From positions 1 to 64,000 of IMG/VR virus record IMGVR_UViG_3300032770_000011: a DNA stretch of 64,000 nt. The stretch is one strand, 5' to 3'. The notes below the pieces were generated by a model that was given only the letters and a program-made list of their open reading frames with translations, searched no databases and was not told the origin of the DNA. Within the stretch, counting starts at the first letter, position 1. Each line of letters begins with the position of its first letter. Of this stretch, positions 41,667-49,551 are shown piece by piece. Position numbers and translations under genes: made by a program. This DNA comes from a virus.

Positions 41667-42767
41667 TTAAGCGGTGGACTTACGATCCTTCAAGGAAATG
41701 ACGTTGTCGGGAACAGGTTCGCAGTGCAAAGTGCGCCAATGCTCGATGTAGTCGGCGGCTTTGCGCAAGAACTCTGGATTATCCTTAAAGTAGCCAAGCG
41801 CAATATTATGATTCTTACAGAGAAGACCGCGTACTTTACCATTGCTGTGATCGTGGTCTACTGAAAGAATATAAGCGCGTCCTGTTCTGTCGGGCGTAGG
41901 CATCTGCCCACAGATTGCGCAGACACCGTTCTGCTCCGCAAGTTTTGCTTTGTACAACGCAGCGCTGATTCCAAATTTCTTCAGCAACCGCTTATTCAAG
42001 TAGTAATCAGGATCGGAACTCTTCCTACGAGCGTTACGCGCCTTGATCCCTTCCCGAGTACGGTTATTGAACTCCGGCATAACCCAGTGTGTATTACCGG
42101 GGCCAAGGAGCTTTGCTGAGTCTTTAGCTGCAAGTACATAGCTTCGATCCGGTGGAAATCCTACCTCAGCAAATAGCTCAATAGGGCTACCCCAAGCATG
42201 CTTACCGCCAGTCACAAAGTTCAGCTTGCGCCAAACCCGTTTAGCATGATGGTTAGCGTCAGAAAACGCTTGCTGAAGAGGAGGGTCTTTACGGAGTTCA
42301 ATCCCTTCAGCTTTCGCCTTCTCAAGTGCGGCAGCAGCTTCTTCAACTGTCTTAAAGTGGCTACCAATAGCGCGAGAACCACCAGGCCCATAAAGGTGGG
42401 CTTGGAACCTACCATTCTTAGAGCGGGAGACGCCCTTAACGCCAGTGCTGTTTGTAACTCGTAAGCCTTGGTACTTCAGGACAGTCTCACTCTTCGACTG
42501 GGGAACAAGGTTCTCGATGTGCGTGTTCCCTGGATTACCGTCCTTGAAGGCGAGGTCCGCTGGGGGCCACTCACCGTGATGCCAGAACCAAACGAGGTGA
42601 TGTAAAGGAACGGTTTCACCGTCAACGCCAGCATAGCGGTAACGTTCTTTATTACCGCCAACAACATCACCGACCTTTACACGGGGCGATAGCCGAAGCT
42701 TGTAGCGAAGCTGCCCGGCAGTAGCGTCGTAATCGTAGAGAGTGCGGACTCGCGCAAGTGTGATCAT
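41667..42767 (-). CDS. HNH-AP2-Endonuclease VII fusion homing endonuclease
   Basis: 366 aa; start chosen at MITLARV behind GGAGGTTTCT. Three modules: an HNH_3-type domain (LHHLVWFWHHGEWPP, FKDGNPGNTHIENLVP) at 50-85, an AP2-like DNA-binding domain (GVKGVSRSKNGRFQAHL, FKTVEEAAAALEKA) at 110-150, and a C-terminal recombination endonuclease VII domain (CAICGQMP, LSVDHDHSNGKVRGLLCKNH) at 285-355. It lies directly after the capsid gene, has its own promoter and a hairpin over the ribosome site. A free-standing selfish element; the capsid gene itself looks intact. Confidence 0.85.
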   Translation of the reverse strand: MITLARVRTLYDYDATAGQLRYKLRLSPRVKVGDVVGGNKERYRYAGVDGETVPLHHLVWFWHHGEWPPADLAFKDGNPGNTHIENLVPQSKSETVLKYQGLRVTNSTGVKGVSRSKNGRFQAHLYGPGGSRAIGSHFKTVEEAAAALEKAKAEGIELRKDPPLQQAFSDANHHAKRVWRKLNFVTGGKHAWGSPIELFAEVGFPPDRSYVLAAKDSAKLLGPGNTHWVMPEFNNRTREGIKARNARRKSSDPDYYLNKRLLKKFGISAALYKAKLAEQNGVCAICGQMPTPDRTGRAYILSVDHDHSNGKVRGLLCKNHNIALGYFKDNPEFLRKAADYIEHWRTLHCEPVPDNVISLKDRKSTA

Positions 42768-42775
42768 AGAAACCT

Positions 42776-42799
42776 CCAACCCTAGAAAGTTAGGGTTGG
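42776..42799 (-). promoter_or_regulatory. hairpin overlapping the endonuclease ribosome site
   Basis: On the transcript, CCAACCCTA, loop ACTTTC, TAGGGTTGG forms a perfect 9-bp stem whose last two bases are the first two of the GGAGG Shine-Dalgarno. It lies between the promoter and the start codon, so it can limit translation of the endonuclease, as hairpins do for T4 homing endonucleases. Confidence 0.65.
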
Positions 42800-42801
42800 G
42801 A

Positions 42802-42830
42802 AGTATACTATTTTCAACTGCGCGAGCCAA
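42802..42830 (-). promoter_or_regulatory. sigma70-like promoter for the HNH endonuclease
   Basis: TTGGCT, 17 bp, TATACT on the - strand, with the transcript start expected just before the ribosome-site hairpin. One of the best host-type promoters in the window, consistent with a selfish gene that carries its own expression signals. Confidence 0.6.
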
Positions 42831-42872
42831 CATGTTTGTTTTCTGCCTTGGTGCAGAGATTATCCAGACACA

Positions 42873-43799
42873 TCAAGAGGTTGGGGACGATCCCCAGAGG
42901 GCCCTCGGGTCTGAATAATTAAAACTGTACCTCTCCCACGCCTTGACCATTAGATTGTCGGTGGTGAAGTCCACCTGCATGTCCACCTCGAACGGTTCAC
43001 GCTCAAGGTAGAGCAGACCCGGCTGGTCGGTCTTGATATACCAGGCGAAGGCGTTGGTGAAGTACACGTCCTTCACGTATTCCGTCACGCCACCCGCCAC
43101 GGTCGGGATCACGTTCGGGTCGTTCATGGCGGTTCCAGGACGCAACTCAGAACGCAGGAGCCGCAGAGCGACAGGCTCGTTATTCGGGTGGATGACGAGA
43201 GTACGGCCTGTCGCCATCATACGCAGACCAGCGTTGTCGTAGAAGCCGGTCTGGATGGAGATCATGCCGTTGAGCAGTGACGACTCGTTCAGATCCACAT
43301 TCACGCTTGGTGCGTTGGCCCAAGTCGTCGGACCCGAACCGCCCGCTGGTAACGGATGCGCCGTATTCAACAGCGAGACGCCGTCACCACCGACAGTGGT
43401 GTCGAACGTGGTAGAGTTGTTGAACACCGCCGCCGCGTAGATCTCCTTGGTCTGCGCAAAGGAGCGCTGCAGACCGAGATTGGACGGGCGGAACTGCGCC
43501 TTGTAGAGATTGTCGGCGATGGTATTGCGGGTGATAGCGTAGCCCAGACCGATACCGACATGCAGCTGGTTGTAGACGAAGGCCTCACCAGCATTGTTGT
43601 CGAAGAAGGTCTGACCACCGTCCTGCTTGAGTTGCGCAAGTGGCAGGAAGCGCATGGACGCCGTGCGCTCCTGGGCCATTTCTGACTTGCCCTGATCGAA
43701 GAGCTTGGGCCAGATAGCGGGCCACTGCTTGTATTCACCAGTAACGCCACGGAGACCCGGAAGGAGAAGGTCCCTGATGGCTGCGACATTGATGGCCAT
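42873..43799 (-). CDS. major capsid protein
   Basis: 308 aa behind AAGGAGAATAGAACC. AINVAAIRDLLLPGLRGVTG, KSEMAQERTASMRFLPLA, FVYNQLHVGIGLGYAITRN, TLVIHPNNEPVALRLLRSE and DFTTDNLMVKAWERYSF are typical of the Mu gpT-like/HK97-fold capsid family of podophages. The order scaffold, decoration, capsid is the expected one, although several insertions (TnpB block, small genes) sit between. No maturation protease domain was found in the window; the N-terminal delta domain is very short. Confidence 0.85.
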   Translation of the reverse strand: MAINVAAIRDLLLPGLRGVTGEYKQWPAIWPKLFDQGKSEMAQERTASMRFLPLAQLKQDGGQTFFDNNAGEAFVYNQLHVGIGLGYAITRNTIADNLYKAQFRPSNLGLQRSFAQTKEIYAAAVFNNSTTFDTTVGGDGVSLLNTAHPLPAGGSGPTTWANAPSVNVDLNESSLLNGMISIQTGFYDNAGLRMMATGRTLVIHPNNEPVALRLLRSELRPGTAMNDPNVIPTVAGGVTEYVKDVYFTNAFAWYIKTDQPGLLYLEREPFEVDMQVDFTTDNLMVKAWERYSFNYSDPRALWGSSPTS

Positions 43800-43814
43800 G
43801 GTTCTATTCTCCTT

Positions 43815-44435
43815 TTACGAGTGAACCGTCAAGAGGTTCTTGTTGATCTGGTTGTTGAAGCCAACGATCACGTTGTTATACGCGGTCGTCACATCGGTGC
43901 CATTCGCGCCGGGCGGTGAGGTCACCAAGCCCAGGATCTTGAGCGGCAGGTATTGCGGATTCGTGGTGGAAGGCGCGTCGAGCGCCATACCTGACCAACC
44001 CGTCGTCGTATTCACCGAACCCACTACGACGTCGGCAGTGGTGCCAACCATCGCCTGGGTTGTTGGGCCTGCACTCGTCTGGATGACGAACTGCGCAGAG
44101 GGGTCGGAATTCACGAAGGCGTCAACGTCGCCTGTGGCGTCCGAACCGGGCCAGTAGTTGTTCCACACAGTCTTCTTCTGACTGGTGGAGTAGTACTTGC
44201 AGCCGACGAACACACCCGCTACCTGGTAGGTGGCAGAGCCGTCACCGGCGATCCACTGATTCAGGTAGCCTGTTGGCGTTGCCCCCGAAACAAGAGTAAC
44301 GAGGTCGCCGTAACCGATTGCCGTTGCGTAGTTGGAGGCAATACGGAATGGCGGGTTGTGAAACTCAGCAAAATTGACCGGCCCTGAGCTCGTTCCCGAG
44401 ACGACCAGTCCGAAAGGTCCAGCTACGTTAGCCAC
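43815..44435 (-). CDS. head decoration (cement) protein
   Basis: 206 aa from a GTG with GAGG 7 bp upstream. A beta-rich protein (FRIASNYATAIGYGDLVTLV, QVAGVFVGCKYYS) immediately before the capsid gene, where podophages of this type encode a cement protein. The N-terminus ANVAGPFGLVVSGTSSG and the C-terminus VIVGFNNQINKNLLTVHS are familiar from that family. Confidence 0.7.
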   Translation of the reverse strand: MANVAGPFGLVVSGTSSGPVNFAEFHNPPFRIASNYATAIGYGDLVTLVSGATPTGYLNQWIAGDGSATYQVAGVFVGCKYYSTSQKKTVWNNYWPGSDATGDVDAFVNSDPSAQFVIQTSAGPTTQAMVGTTADVVVGSVNTTTGWSGMALDAPSTTNPQYLPLKILGLVTSPPGANGTDVTTAYNNVIVGFNNQINKNLLTVHS

Positions 44436-44474
44436 GGTATGGCCTCGCTTCTCTGGCGCTTGCCTGCCTAGGTC

Positions 44475-44595
44475 CTAGCGCGGACGGCAGAAGCAGCCTG
44501 AAGGTTTACTTTCCGGTGCTACCGCTAGCGCACGGCAGCCTGTTGTTTGGGCTGGAGCGGCCTGAAAGCCCCTAGCGCGGGCTCGGCACGAATCC
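44475..44595 (-). repeat. imperfect repeats around CTAGCGC in capsid-operon leader
   Basis: Three CTAGCGC copies (44475, 44525, 44572) each followed within 10 bp by CGGCA, with CCTGAA in two of the intervals. The region lies between the TnpB right end and the decoration gene and has no ORF. It may be structured leader RNA for the capsid genes. Confidence 0.4.
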
Positions 44596-44639
44596 TTGGA
44601 GTTGAGGCAGCACGAAGTCTCTGCCCAATCCCTTCGACC

Positions 44640-44776
44640 ATTTCGGCACGAAACAGTCGGTTCGTATTTCTTAATTAAGAGTATTACTAGAAGTTTCTGG
44701 GAAAAGCTAGTGGGGTAATTCAGAAACTTAAAACTTTGGGCAATTACTAGAAGTTTCTGGATTCGTGCATATCCGA
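44640..44776 (-). ncRNA. candidate omega-RNA / right end of the TnpB element
   Basis: TnpB guide RNAs come from the DNA just after the tnpB stop codon. Here that DNA is non-coding and AT-richer than its surroundings, with two direct repeats and an internal inverted copy (see the repeat entry). Exact ends cannot be read from one genome; the assignment depends on the adjacent gene. Confidence 0.35.
44683..44760 (-). repeat. 18-bp direct repeat pair with internal inverted copy
   Basis: ATTACTAGAAGTTTCTGG occurs at 44683-44700 and again at 44743-44760, exactly 60 bp apart. CAGAAACTT at 44721-44729 can pair with AAGTTTCTG in either copy, giving two mutually exclusive 9-bp hairpins immediately downstream of tnpB. 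Confidence 0.75.
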
Positions 44777-45865
44777 TTATTGCCCTATTAAGGCAATATT
44801 CCGGCTTCCCTCAACAGGACGCTGAGCACTCAGCGCAGCAGCAAGAATGTTCCGAGCCGCGTTCACGTCGCGGTCATGGCTTGCGCCACAAGAGGAACAC
44901 TCCCATTGCCTTATTCCAAGACCTGCGATACCTCTCGGCCTCTCAGGCGGTAACGCACCGCACTCAGAACAGGTTTGGGTCGTGAATTTCTCGTCTACTT
45001 CCACATAACCAGCTGATTTGTATTTCAGCATAGAACGGAAAGTAGACCAGCCAGCATCTAACACAGATTTTGCCATCCGAGTTTTTGCTAGCTGTTTAGA
45101 GCTGACATTACCTACGGCGATTAGCGCGTTCTGATCCGCAAGTTCTGTCGAAAGCTTATGGAGAAAATCTCTACGACAATTCTTGATTTTAGTGTGTAGC
45201 TTGTGTACTCGTTGTTTGTTGTGAGCGCGTTGCGCAATGGCAAGCTTTGTTTCTAACTTTCTATAATGCTGCGGTGCCTCAATCTTACAGCCGTCACTCA
45301 TAACAGCCAAGGATTTTAGCCCTAGGTCAATACCAATAGCACCATTACTCTGTGGTAGTCGCTTAGCAACTTCAACATGGAAACAAACATACCAACGGCC
45401 GAGGCTATCTTCAACAAACATACCGCCTTTAGCGGTATTGGGTAGTGGTCGCCGCTTGCCACCAAAGAAACGATAACGTTTACCTAAATACCAAACAGAG
45501 TTCCCTTCGATTTGCCGACTCTGTTTCTGAAATGGCACCCAACCAAGCGCACGTTTCGGACCGTAGCTTGCCCGAAACTGTAAAGAGTGTTTAGTTTTAT
45601 CACGACTCTTGGCAAATTGATCACAGATCCTACCAACTGTCTATTGATGTATTCCCAACTCTTTTCCCACACCCTTACAAAGCTTTGCTAGATCAAACGC
45701 TGACGGCCAGTGACGCTTAGGTGCGCCTGCACGATAACGCAATTCTAAATCACGCTGTAAAGCGTTTGCGTAGTTCCACACCTGATTACAGGCTGCAGCA
45801 TGAAGTACCAGTGTTTTTCGTACACTGCGGTCTTTCAGCCGGTATTTGTAAGTTACAATCTGCAT
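44777..45865 (-). pseudogene. tnpB-like: TnpB-like RNA-guided nuclease gene split by in-frame TAG
   Basis: The frame opens at 45865 (MQIVTYKYRLKDRSVRKTLV), meets TAG at 45641-45643 after 74 codons, then continues in the same frame for 287 codons to 44777. The rest has the RuvC-I motif GAIGIDLGLKSLAV, a RuvC-II position AVGNVSSKQL where the usual Glu is Gly, the zinc ribbon CSECG...CSSCG and the RuvC-III HDRDVNAARNIL. Full length would be about 362 aa, normal for TnpB. No tnpA is nearby. In this subfamily a shifted acidic residue near VDEKFTTQTC might replace the missing Glu. Probably inactivated by the nonsense codon unless suppressed. Confidence 0.75.
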
Positions 45866-45874
45866 TTTGGGTAT

Positions 45875-46093
45875 CTATGCCGAAATCCTGATTGGGCACA
45901 CATTCGTGCCGGATTTCTGCGCCAATAATTCCTCTTCCGAGAGCACATCGACGATAATGGCGCGCAGCATGACGGAGACTGTTACGCCACGCATTTGCGC
46001 TAATGCCCGAAAGCGACGGTAGTCACTCTCGCGGACCCAGGCGCTGAGGCATTTTTCGGATGTATGTGGTTTATGCGGAGGTTGTTGGGACAA
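45875..46093 (-). CDS. ribbon-helix-helix DNA-binding protein next to tnpB
   Basis: 72 aa from a TTG start behind AAGGCAAGCC. CLSAWVRESDYRRFRALAQM followed by GVTVSVMLRAIIVDVLSEEE is an Arc/MetJ-type ribbon-helix-helix: a short strand, then two helices. It ends 9 bp before the TnpB-like gene, so it may regulate that gene or be cargo of the element. Confidence 0.7.
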   Translation of the reverse strand: MSQQPPHKPHTSEKCLSAWVRESDYRRFRALAQMRGVTVSVMLRAIIVDVLSEEELLAQKSGTNVCPIRISA

Positions 46094-46102
46094 AGGCTTG
46101 CC

Positions 46103-46627
46103 TTACGAAGGAAATACTATTTGCTCGTCCAAACCATTAAAGAATTGGAAGCAAGGGTAACTCAACTTCTTCACTTGCTCAATAGGAATAATTGGCGGGT
46201 CATTTCGCAACCGCTCTCCTGGCGCGGTTTTAGTTGCTTCAACCGTTACACCTTCACGATGCTGGAACTCGGTAAAACCTTTCCAATGCTCAACTCTTTC
46301 AGCAAGTGCAACTTTGTCTTGTTCAATCCGCCAAGCAACTTCATCCAGACCAGGAGTCTTCAACTTGAAGAGAACGTCGCCTTTCAGATTGACGACCTTA
46401 GTCGTTTCTCCCCACTGCACTGGGGCTTGACTCTTCAGCCACGCATCAAGGTAGCGGTCTTCTCCCTTGACGAGAGACATTGAACCATCGGCTTCGAGGA
46501 AAGGTACCCAAGCCCGTTTCCGAACTTGAGTAACCATCTTAATGCCCTTCAAAGGCATCAAATTGCTTGCGTGAACAATGGCCGGGAGTGCTAGTAACCC
46601 TGCAAGGAAAGCGCGGCGGTGAAGCAT
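46103..46627 (-). CDS. exported protein with Tat-like leader, unknown
   Basis: 174 aa; start at MLHRRAFLAG. The leader HRRAFLAGLLALPAIVHAS has twin arginines followed by F-L and a hydrophobic stretch. The mature part has WVPFLEADGSMSLVKGE, PVQWGETTKVVNLKGDVL and LDEVAWRIEQDKVALAERV. No family recognised. A hairpin CTCTCA/TGAGAG lies in the gap upstream. One of three twin-arginine proteins in the window. Confidence 0.6.
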   Translation of the reverse strand: MLHRRAFLAGLLALPAIVHASNLMPLKGIKMVTQVRKRAWVPFLEADGSMSLVKGEDRYLDAWLKSQAPVQWGETTKVVNLKGDVLFKLKTPGLDEVAWRIEQDKVALAERVEHWKGFTEFQHREGVTVEATKTAPGERLRNDPPIIPIEQVKKLSYPCFQFFNGLDEQIVFPS

Positions 46628-46741
46628 GAACCCAACTCTTCGCTTAGGAGGTTTCCGGTCTGCCGCCAACTTTACGTCACCATAAAGTCACTCTCACCAC
46701 AGCGGATGAGAGGGTCAAAAGCCGGCAGACCGGATCTGAAG

Positions 46742-47275
46742 CTATTCCTCGATTGCGGTTGGTACCATACGTCCAACTTCTTTTGTAATCCTCGGACGTA
46801 CATCTGGGTGTTCGCGGGTAAGTTCGCCTTTTGGCGTCATACCAAGACGTTGTTCAGCTTCTCTGACCTGTTGTCTGGCAAGTTGCCGTTGTTCCTGTTG
46901 AGCCTCCAAGGTCAAGGATAAAGGCCGCTCCATGAGGATCATGCCACCTTTGATGATATGTGGCTGATTGTAGCCAGGCGGTACCCAATTCGGATGGCGT
47001 TTCGGATTCACTGGCTCCCAGCCTTGCTCACGCAGGCTTGCCAGATAGAAGGGATCCTCCTGGCCATGAACCGAGAACCGCTTCCACTCGTAGGAAGACT
47101 CTGCCGGGATCTCGTCCTGGGGCAGATAGAATTGATCCTCATGCACTGTAGACTTGCGGCGGCGAGTACGGCGTGGTTCGACATGAACAGGGACACGCTG
47201 CTCCTCACGGACGGCAGCACCAGAAGCATGAACTGGAGCACGGTCGGCATTCAGACGGCGGCGGGGGGTTACCAT
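46742..47275 (-). CDS. conserved podophage head-region protein
   Basis: 177 aa; start at MVTPRRR behind AGAGGACAACAA. Arg-rich first 45 residues, then EWKRFSVHGQEDPFYLASLR, EPVNPKRHPNWVPPGY, GGMILMERPLSLTLEAQQE and a C-terminus ITKEVGRMVPTAIEE. I know this family as an uncharacterised protein regularly encoded between scaffold and capsid in podophages. Probably a minor head or assembly protein. Confidence 0.7.
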   Translation of the reverse strand: MVTPRRRLNADRAPVHASGAAVREEQRVPVHVEPRRTRRRKSTVHEDQFYLPQDEIPAESSYEWKRFSVHGQEDPFYLASLREQGWEPVNPKRHPNWVPPGYNQPHIIKGGMILMERPLSLTLEAQQEQRQLARQQVREAEQRLGMTPKGELTREHPDVRPRITKEVGRMVPTAIEE

Positions 47276-47302
47276 TTGTTGTCCTCTCACAGATTACGGA
47301 AA

Positions 47303-48418
47303 TCAAACGTACGTGCGGCCAATCTTACCTTCGGCCTGCAATTCCAGATAGGACCGAGCATATTTGCCGAATGCCCGCTTGCGCCAGGCGTCCACATCCT
47401 CACCTTGCTGCTGTGGCCAGGAGAGCAGCGCCGCTTCCTGTTGGTCCTTGTTCAGGCGTACATCACGGGACACGACCTTACCTCCGGCGTCGGGCGCTTC
47501 ACGGGAAACTGGCGCAGAAGGTTGTGCCTGCTTCGGCTTTGGCTTTGGCGTAGGGTTATCAACAACATCCTCAACCTTCGGAGTAGGAACAGGAACAACC
47601 GGCTGGCGATAGCCCGCCTTCTCCTCGATGGTCTGGAAGTACTCATCCGAACCTTCGACGAGACCCTTGGCGAGAGCTTCATAGTGACCAGCCATCATGG
47701 CAGCATGCTTTGCTGGATTGCCACCGACGACCGCAGGAGCACATTCGGGGTGCGTTCTGAGCCAGGACTCTGCCTTTGGCGAGAACTTGTTCTGGACGAG
47801 ATAGTTCTCAAAGGGAGAGCGAGCGGTAGTGGGTTGCTCCTCAACGCGCCCTTCAGTCGTAGGCGCAGCTGCCTTGTTCGCTTCGAAGGTGACTTTCGCA
47901 TCCTCAAGGCGGTCTAGCGTGGCAGCCGCTTTCGCCATCTTCACCTGGATCTCGGAAACCTTCTTGAACTCCCCAGCTTCGAGAGCTCGCGCTTGCTCTT
48001 CCTGATAGGCAGCAATCTCGCGACTTGCGGAGTCGATACCCTGAGTAATGATAGCGAGTTGGCGCTCGGCAGCTTCCTCGCGAGCAGCAGCGGCGTCCTG
48101 CGCCCTTCTCTCGGCTAGAGAGAGGGCCTCTGTGGCGCGCTGGCGCTCCGCTACGGCTTGGGCTTCTGCCGCCTTTCTGGCATCCTCTGCGGCCTTTACA
48201 GCGGCCTTCAGGGCTTCGGTCGGGTCGGTGACGACCTGCGTATCCGCTAGGGCCGGAGTAACGGGTTTCTTGGTGTCGGCAGCAGGAGTTTCCTTTGCCG
48301 CAACGCCACCTTCGGTCTCTGGCGTTTTCGGAGCTTCCTTCTCCAGAAGGTCGGGGGCATCAGAAACATCAATGGTGACGAGACTTTCGTCGGGTACTTC
48401 AACGGCGAGGTCGGCCAT
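47303..48418 (-). CDS. capsid scaffolding protein
   Basis: 371 aa; start at MADLAVEV behind AAGGAGAAGAATA. Acidic N-terminus, a long charged coiled coil (about 85-190: AAVKAAEDARKAAEAQAVAE...), then a Pro-rich linker and a basic C-terminus ending GKYARSYLELQAEGKIGRTY. Composition and position before the capsid genes fit a scaffold that is removed during maturation. The start overlaps the GcrA-like gene's 3' end by about 20 bp. Confidence 0.75.
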   Translation of the reverse strand: MADLAVEVPDESLVTIDVSDAPDLLEKEAPKTPETEGGVAAKETPAADTKKPVTPALADTQVVTDPTEALKAAVKAAEDARKAAEAQAVAERQRATEALSLAERRAQDAAAAREEAAERQLAIITQGIDSASREIAAYQEEQARALEAGEFKKVSEIQVKMAKAAATLDRLEDAKVTFEANKAAAPTTEGRVEEQPTTARSPFENYLVQNKFSPKAESWLRTHPECAPAVVGGNPAKHAAMMAGHYEALAKGLVEGSDEYFQTIEEKAGYRQPVVPVPTPKVEDVVDNPTPKPKPKQAQPSAPVSREAPDAGGKVVSRDVRLNKDQQEAALLSWPQQQGEDVDAWRKRAFGKYARSYLELQAEGKIGRTYV

Positions 48419-48878
48419 TATTCTTCTCCTTCGAGAACTCACTCATGCAAAGGTTCGAATGAAAGGCACAGTAGGATGAGCCAGGGATTTTCTCCCCAGA
48501 ACAGAAATAGAAGTTTTTCGTAAATGGGTCCCCATATGGGAAACGGCAACTCCGCTTTGTCAGCCACATTATGGCCTCTCCCGCAGAATTAGGCAATACC
48601 TCTGGTGTAGCAGGTTCGGTAGGGGCAACTAAGGCAATCACTTCAGGGGGTAACCGTTTGCGAACGAGTTTGGGCTTTGGTGGTTCTACACGTATCTTGC
48701 GGCGGTAAGAAACAGCATTGACGTTAGACCGGAATAGGTTCAGGCGATATAACGCGCCCGAGACCGCATTGCGACTGGGCGCGTGCATCTGCACCGCTAT
48801 TTCCGTGGCAGACATTCCCTTGTTCCAGCACTCGGCTAGAAAGCTATCACGCGCTTCTTTTGGCGCTGACCAGAGCAA
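48399..48878 (-). CDS. gcrA-like: GcrA-family cell-cycle regulator homologue
   Basis: 159 aa from a TTG start behind GGGGGAAG. N-terminal LAECWNKGMSATEIAVQMHA and SRNAVSGALYRLNLF is the GcrA helix-turn-helix; the C-terminal CRFPYGDP...FYFCSGEKIPGSSYCAFHSN is its Cys/His motif. GcrA is an alphaproteobacterial factor that binds sigma70 and promoters carrying methylated GANTC. A phage copy could redirect host transcription or late phage promoters. Strong support for an alphaproteobacterial host. Confidence 0.85.
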   Translation of the reverse strand: MLWSAPKEARDSFLAECWNKGMSATEIAVQMHAPSRNAVSGALYRLNLFRSNVNAVSYRRKIRVEPPKPKLVRKRLPPEVIALVAPTEPATPEVLPNSAGEAIMWLTKRSCRFPYGDPFTKNFYFCSGEKIPGSSYCAFHSNLCMSEFSKEKNNGRPRR

Positions 48879-48902
48879 AGCACTTCCCCCAAAGGATATT
48901 TC

Positions 48903-49295
48903 TCAGTAAACGACGTCAGGCGCGGGAATCTTCAAGCGCACATGATAGTCCTCTACCAAACGGCAGAGGGTTTCGCGGATCATGATCTTGCGGCCATCAC
49001 TGACGAAGATGGCAACCCAGTCTCCGACTTTTACGGATTGACCCTTGAAGTCGTAATTGGCGTCGCTCACAAAAGCCGAAGGACCTAACTTGACGCAAAG
49101 CCCGGCTTTGCCCTGATACGCATCCTCTTGCCGGGTTACATCAGAAAGAATAATCCCAGACTTGGTCTTCTCCGGGCGCTGATAGACAGCAATCAGAACC
49201 TGATTGCCGAAGAGTTCAAAGTCATCGAGGTTCCCGACCTTCTTCAGAAGTTCTTTTGCCGGGTCTTCCTCGTGCACCATAGTCATCGAACGCAT
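48903..49295 (-). CDS. GroES-like co-chaperonin
   Basis: 130 aa; start at MRSMTMV because AGGAGGA lies 8-9 bp upstream. LIAVYQRPEKTKSGIILSDV is the Cpn10 mobile-loop region, with VKLGPSAFVSD, VKVGDWVAIFVSDGRKIMI and IPAPDVVY following. Phage versions replace or modify host GroES for capsid folding, like T4 gp31. The gene sits upstream of scaffold and capsid. Confidence 0.75.
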   Translation of the reverse strand: MRSMTMVHEEDPAKELLKKVGNLDDFELFGNQVLIAVYQRPEKTKSGIILSDVTRQEDAYQGKAGLCVKLGPSAFVSDANYDFKGQSVKVGDWVAIFVSDGRKIMIRETLCRLVEDYHVRLKIPAPDVVY

Positions 49296-49308
49296 TCCGA
49301 TAGTCCTC

Positions 49309-49551
49309 CTACTTAACTGCTTCCCAGCGGTCGCCAACAATCTTCACCTTCGCAACTGGCGCAAGGTGGTGCCACCTAACTGTTCCAAATTCCCCATTAT
49401 CCCAAGTGACAAGTGCGTCGCCGTCATGCAAACATTCGTCAAGTATTCCAGTTCGACCATCTATAAGGTAAATCACATGGTCACCATTCTTGACCTCATT
49501 CCACGCACCGCTATTGCCGCCAGACTTATTTTCGAATGCAAGCGGGTGCAT
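49309..49551 (-). CDS. hypothetical 80-aa beta-barrel-like protein
   Basis: Product: NEVKNGDHVIYLIDGRTGIL, DGDALVTWDNGEFGTVRWHH, PVAKVKIVGDRWEAVK. The short strands with Gly-Asp turns and 'VTWDNGEFGTVRW' resemble a small SH3-like fold. Lies between GroES-like and regulator-type genes. Function unknown. Confidence 0.65.
   Translation of the reverse strand: MHPLAFENKSGGNSGAWNEVKNGDHVIYLIDGRTGILDECLHDGDALVTWDNGEFGTVRWHHLAPVAKVKIVGDRWEAVK

Noticed and set aside
46640-46740. Promoter with TTGACC upstream of the Tat-leader gene
   Set aside because: No -10 element at 16-18 bp; the nearest TTTATG is 25 bp away.
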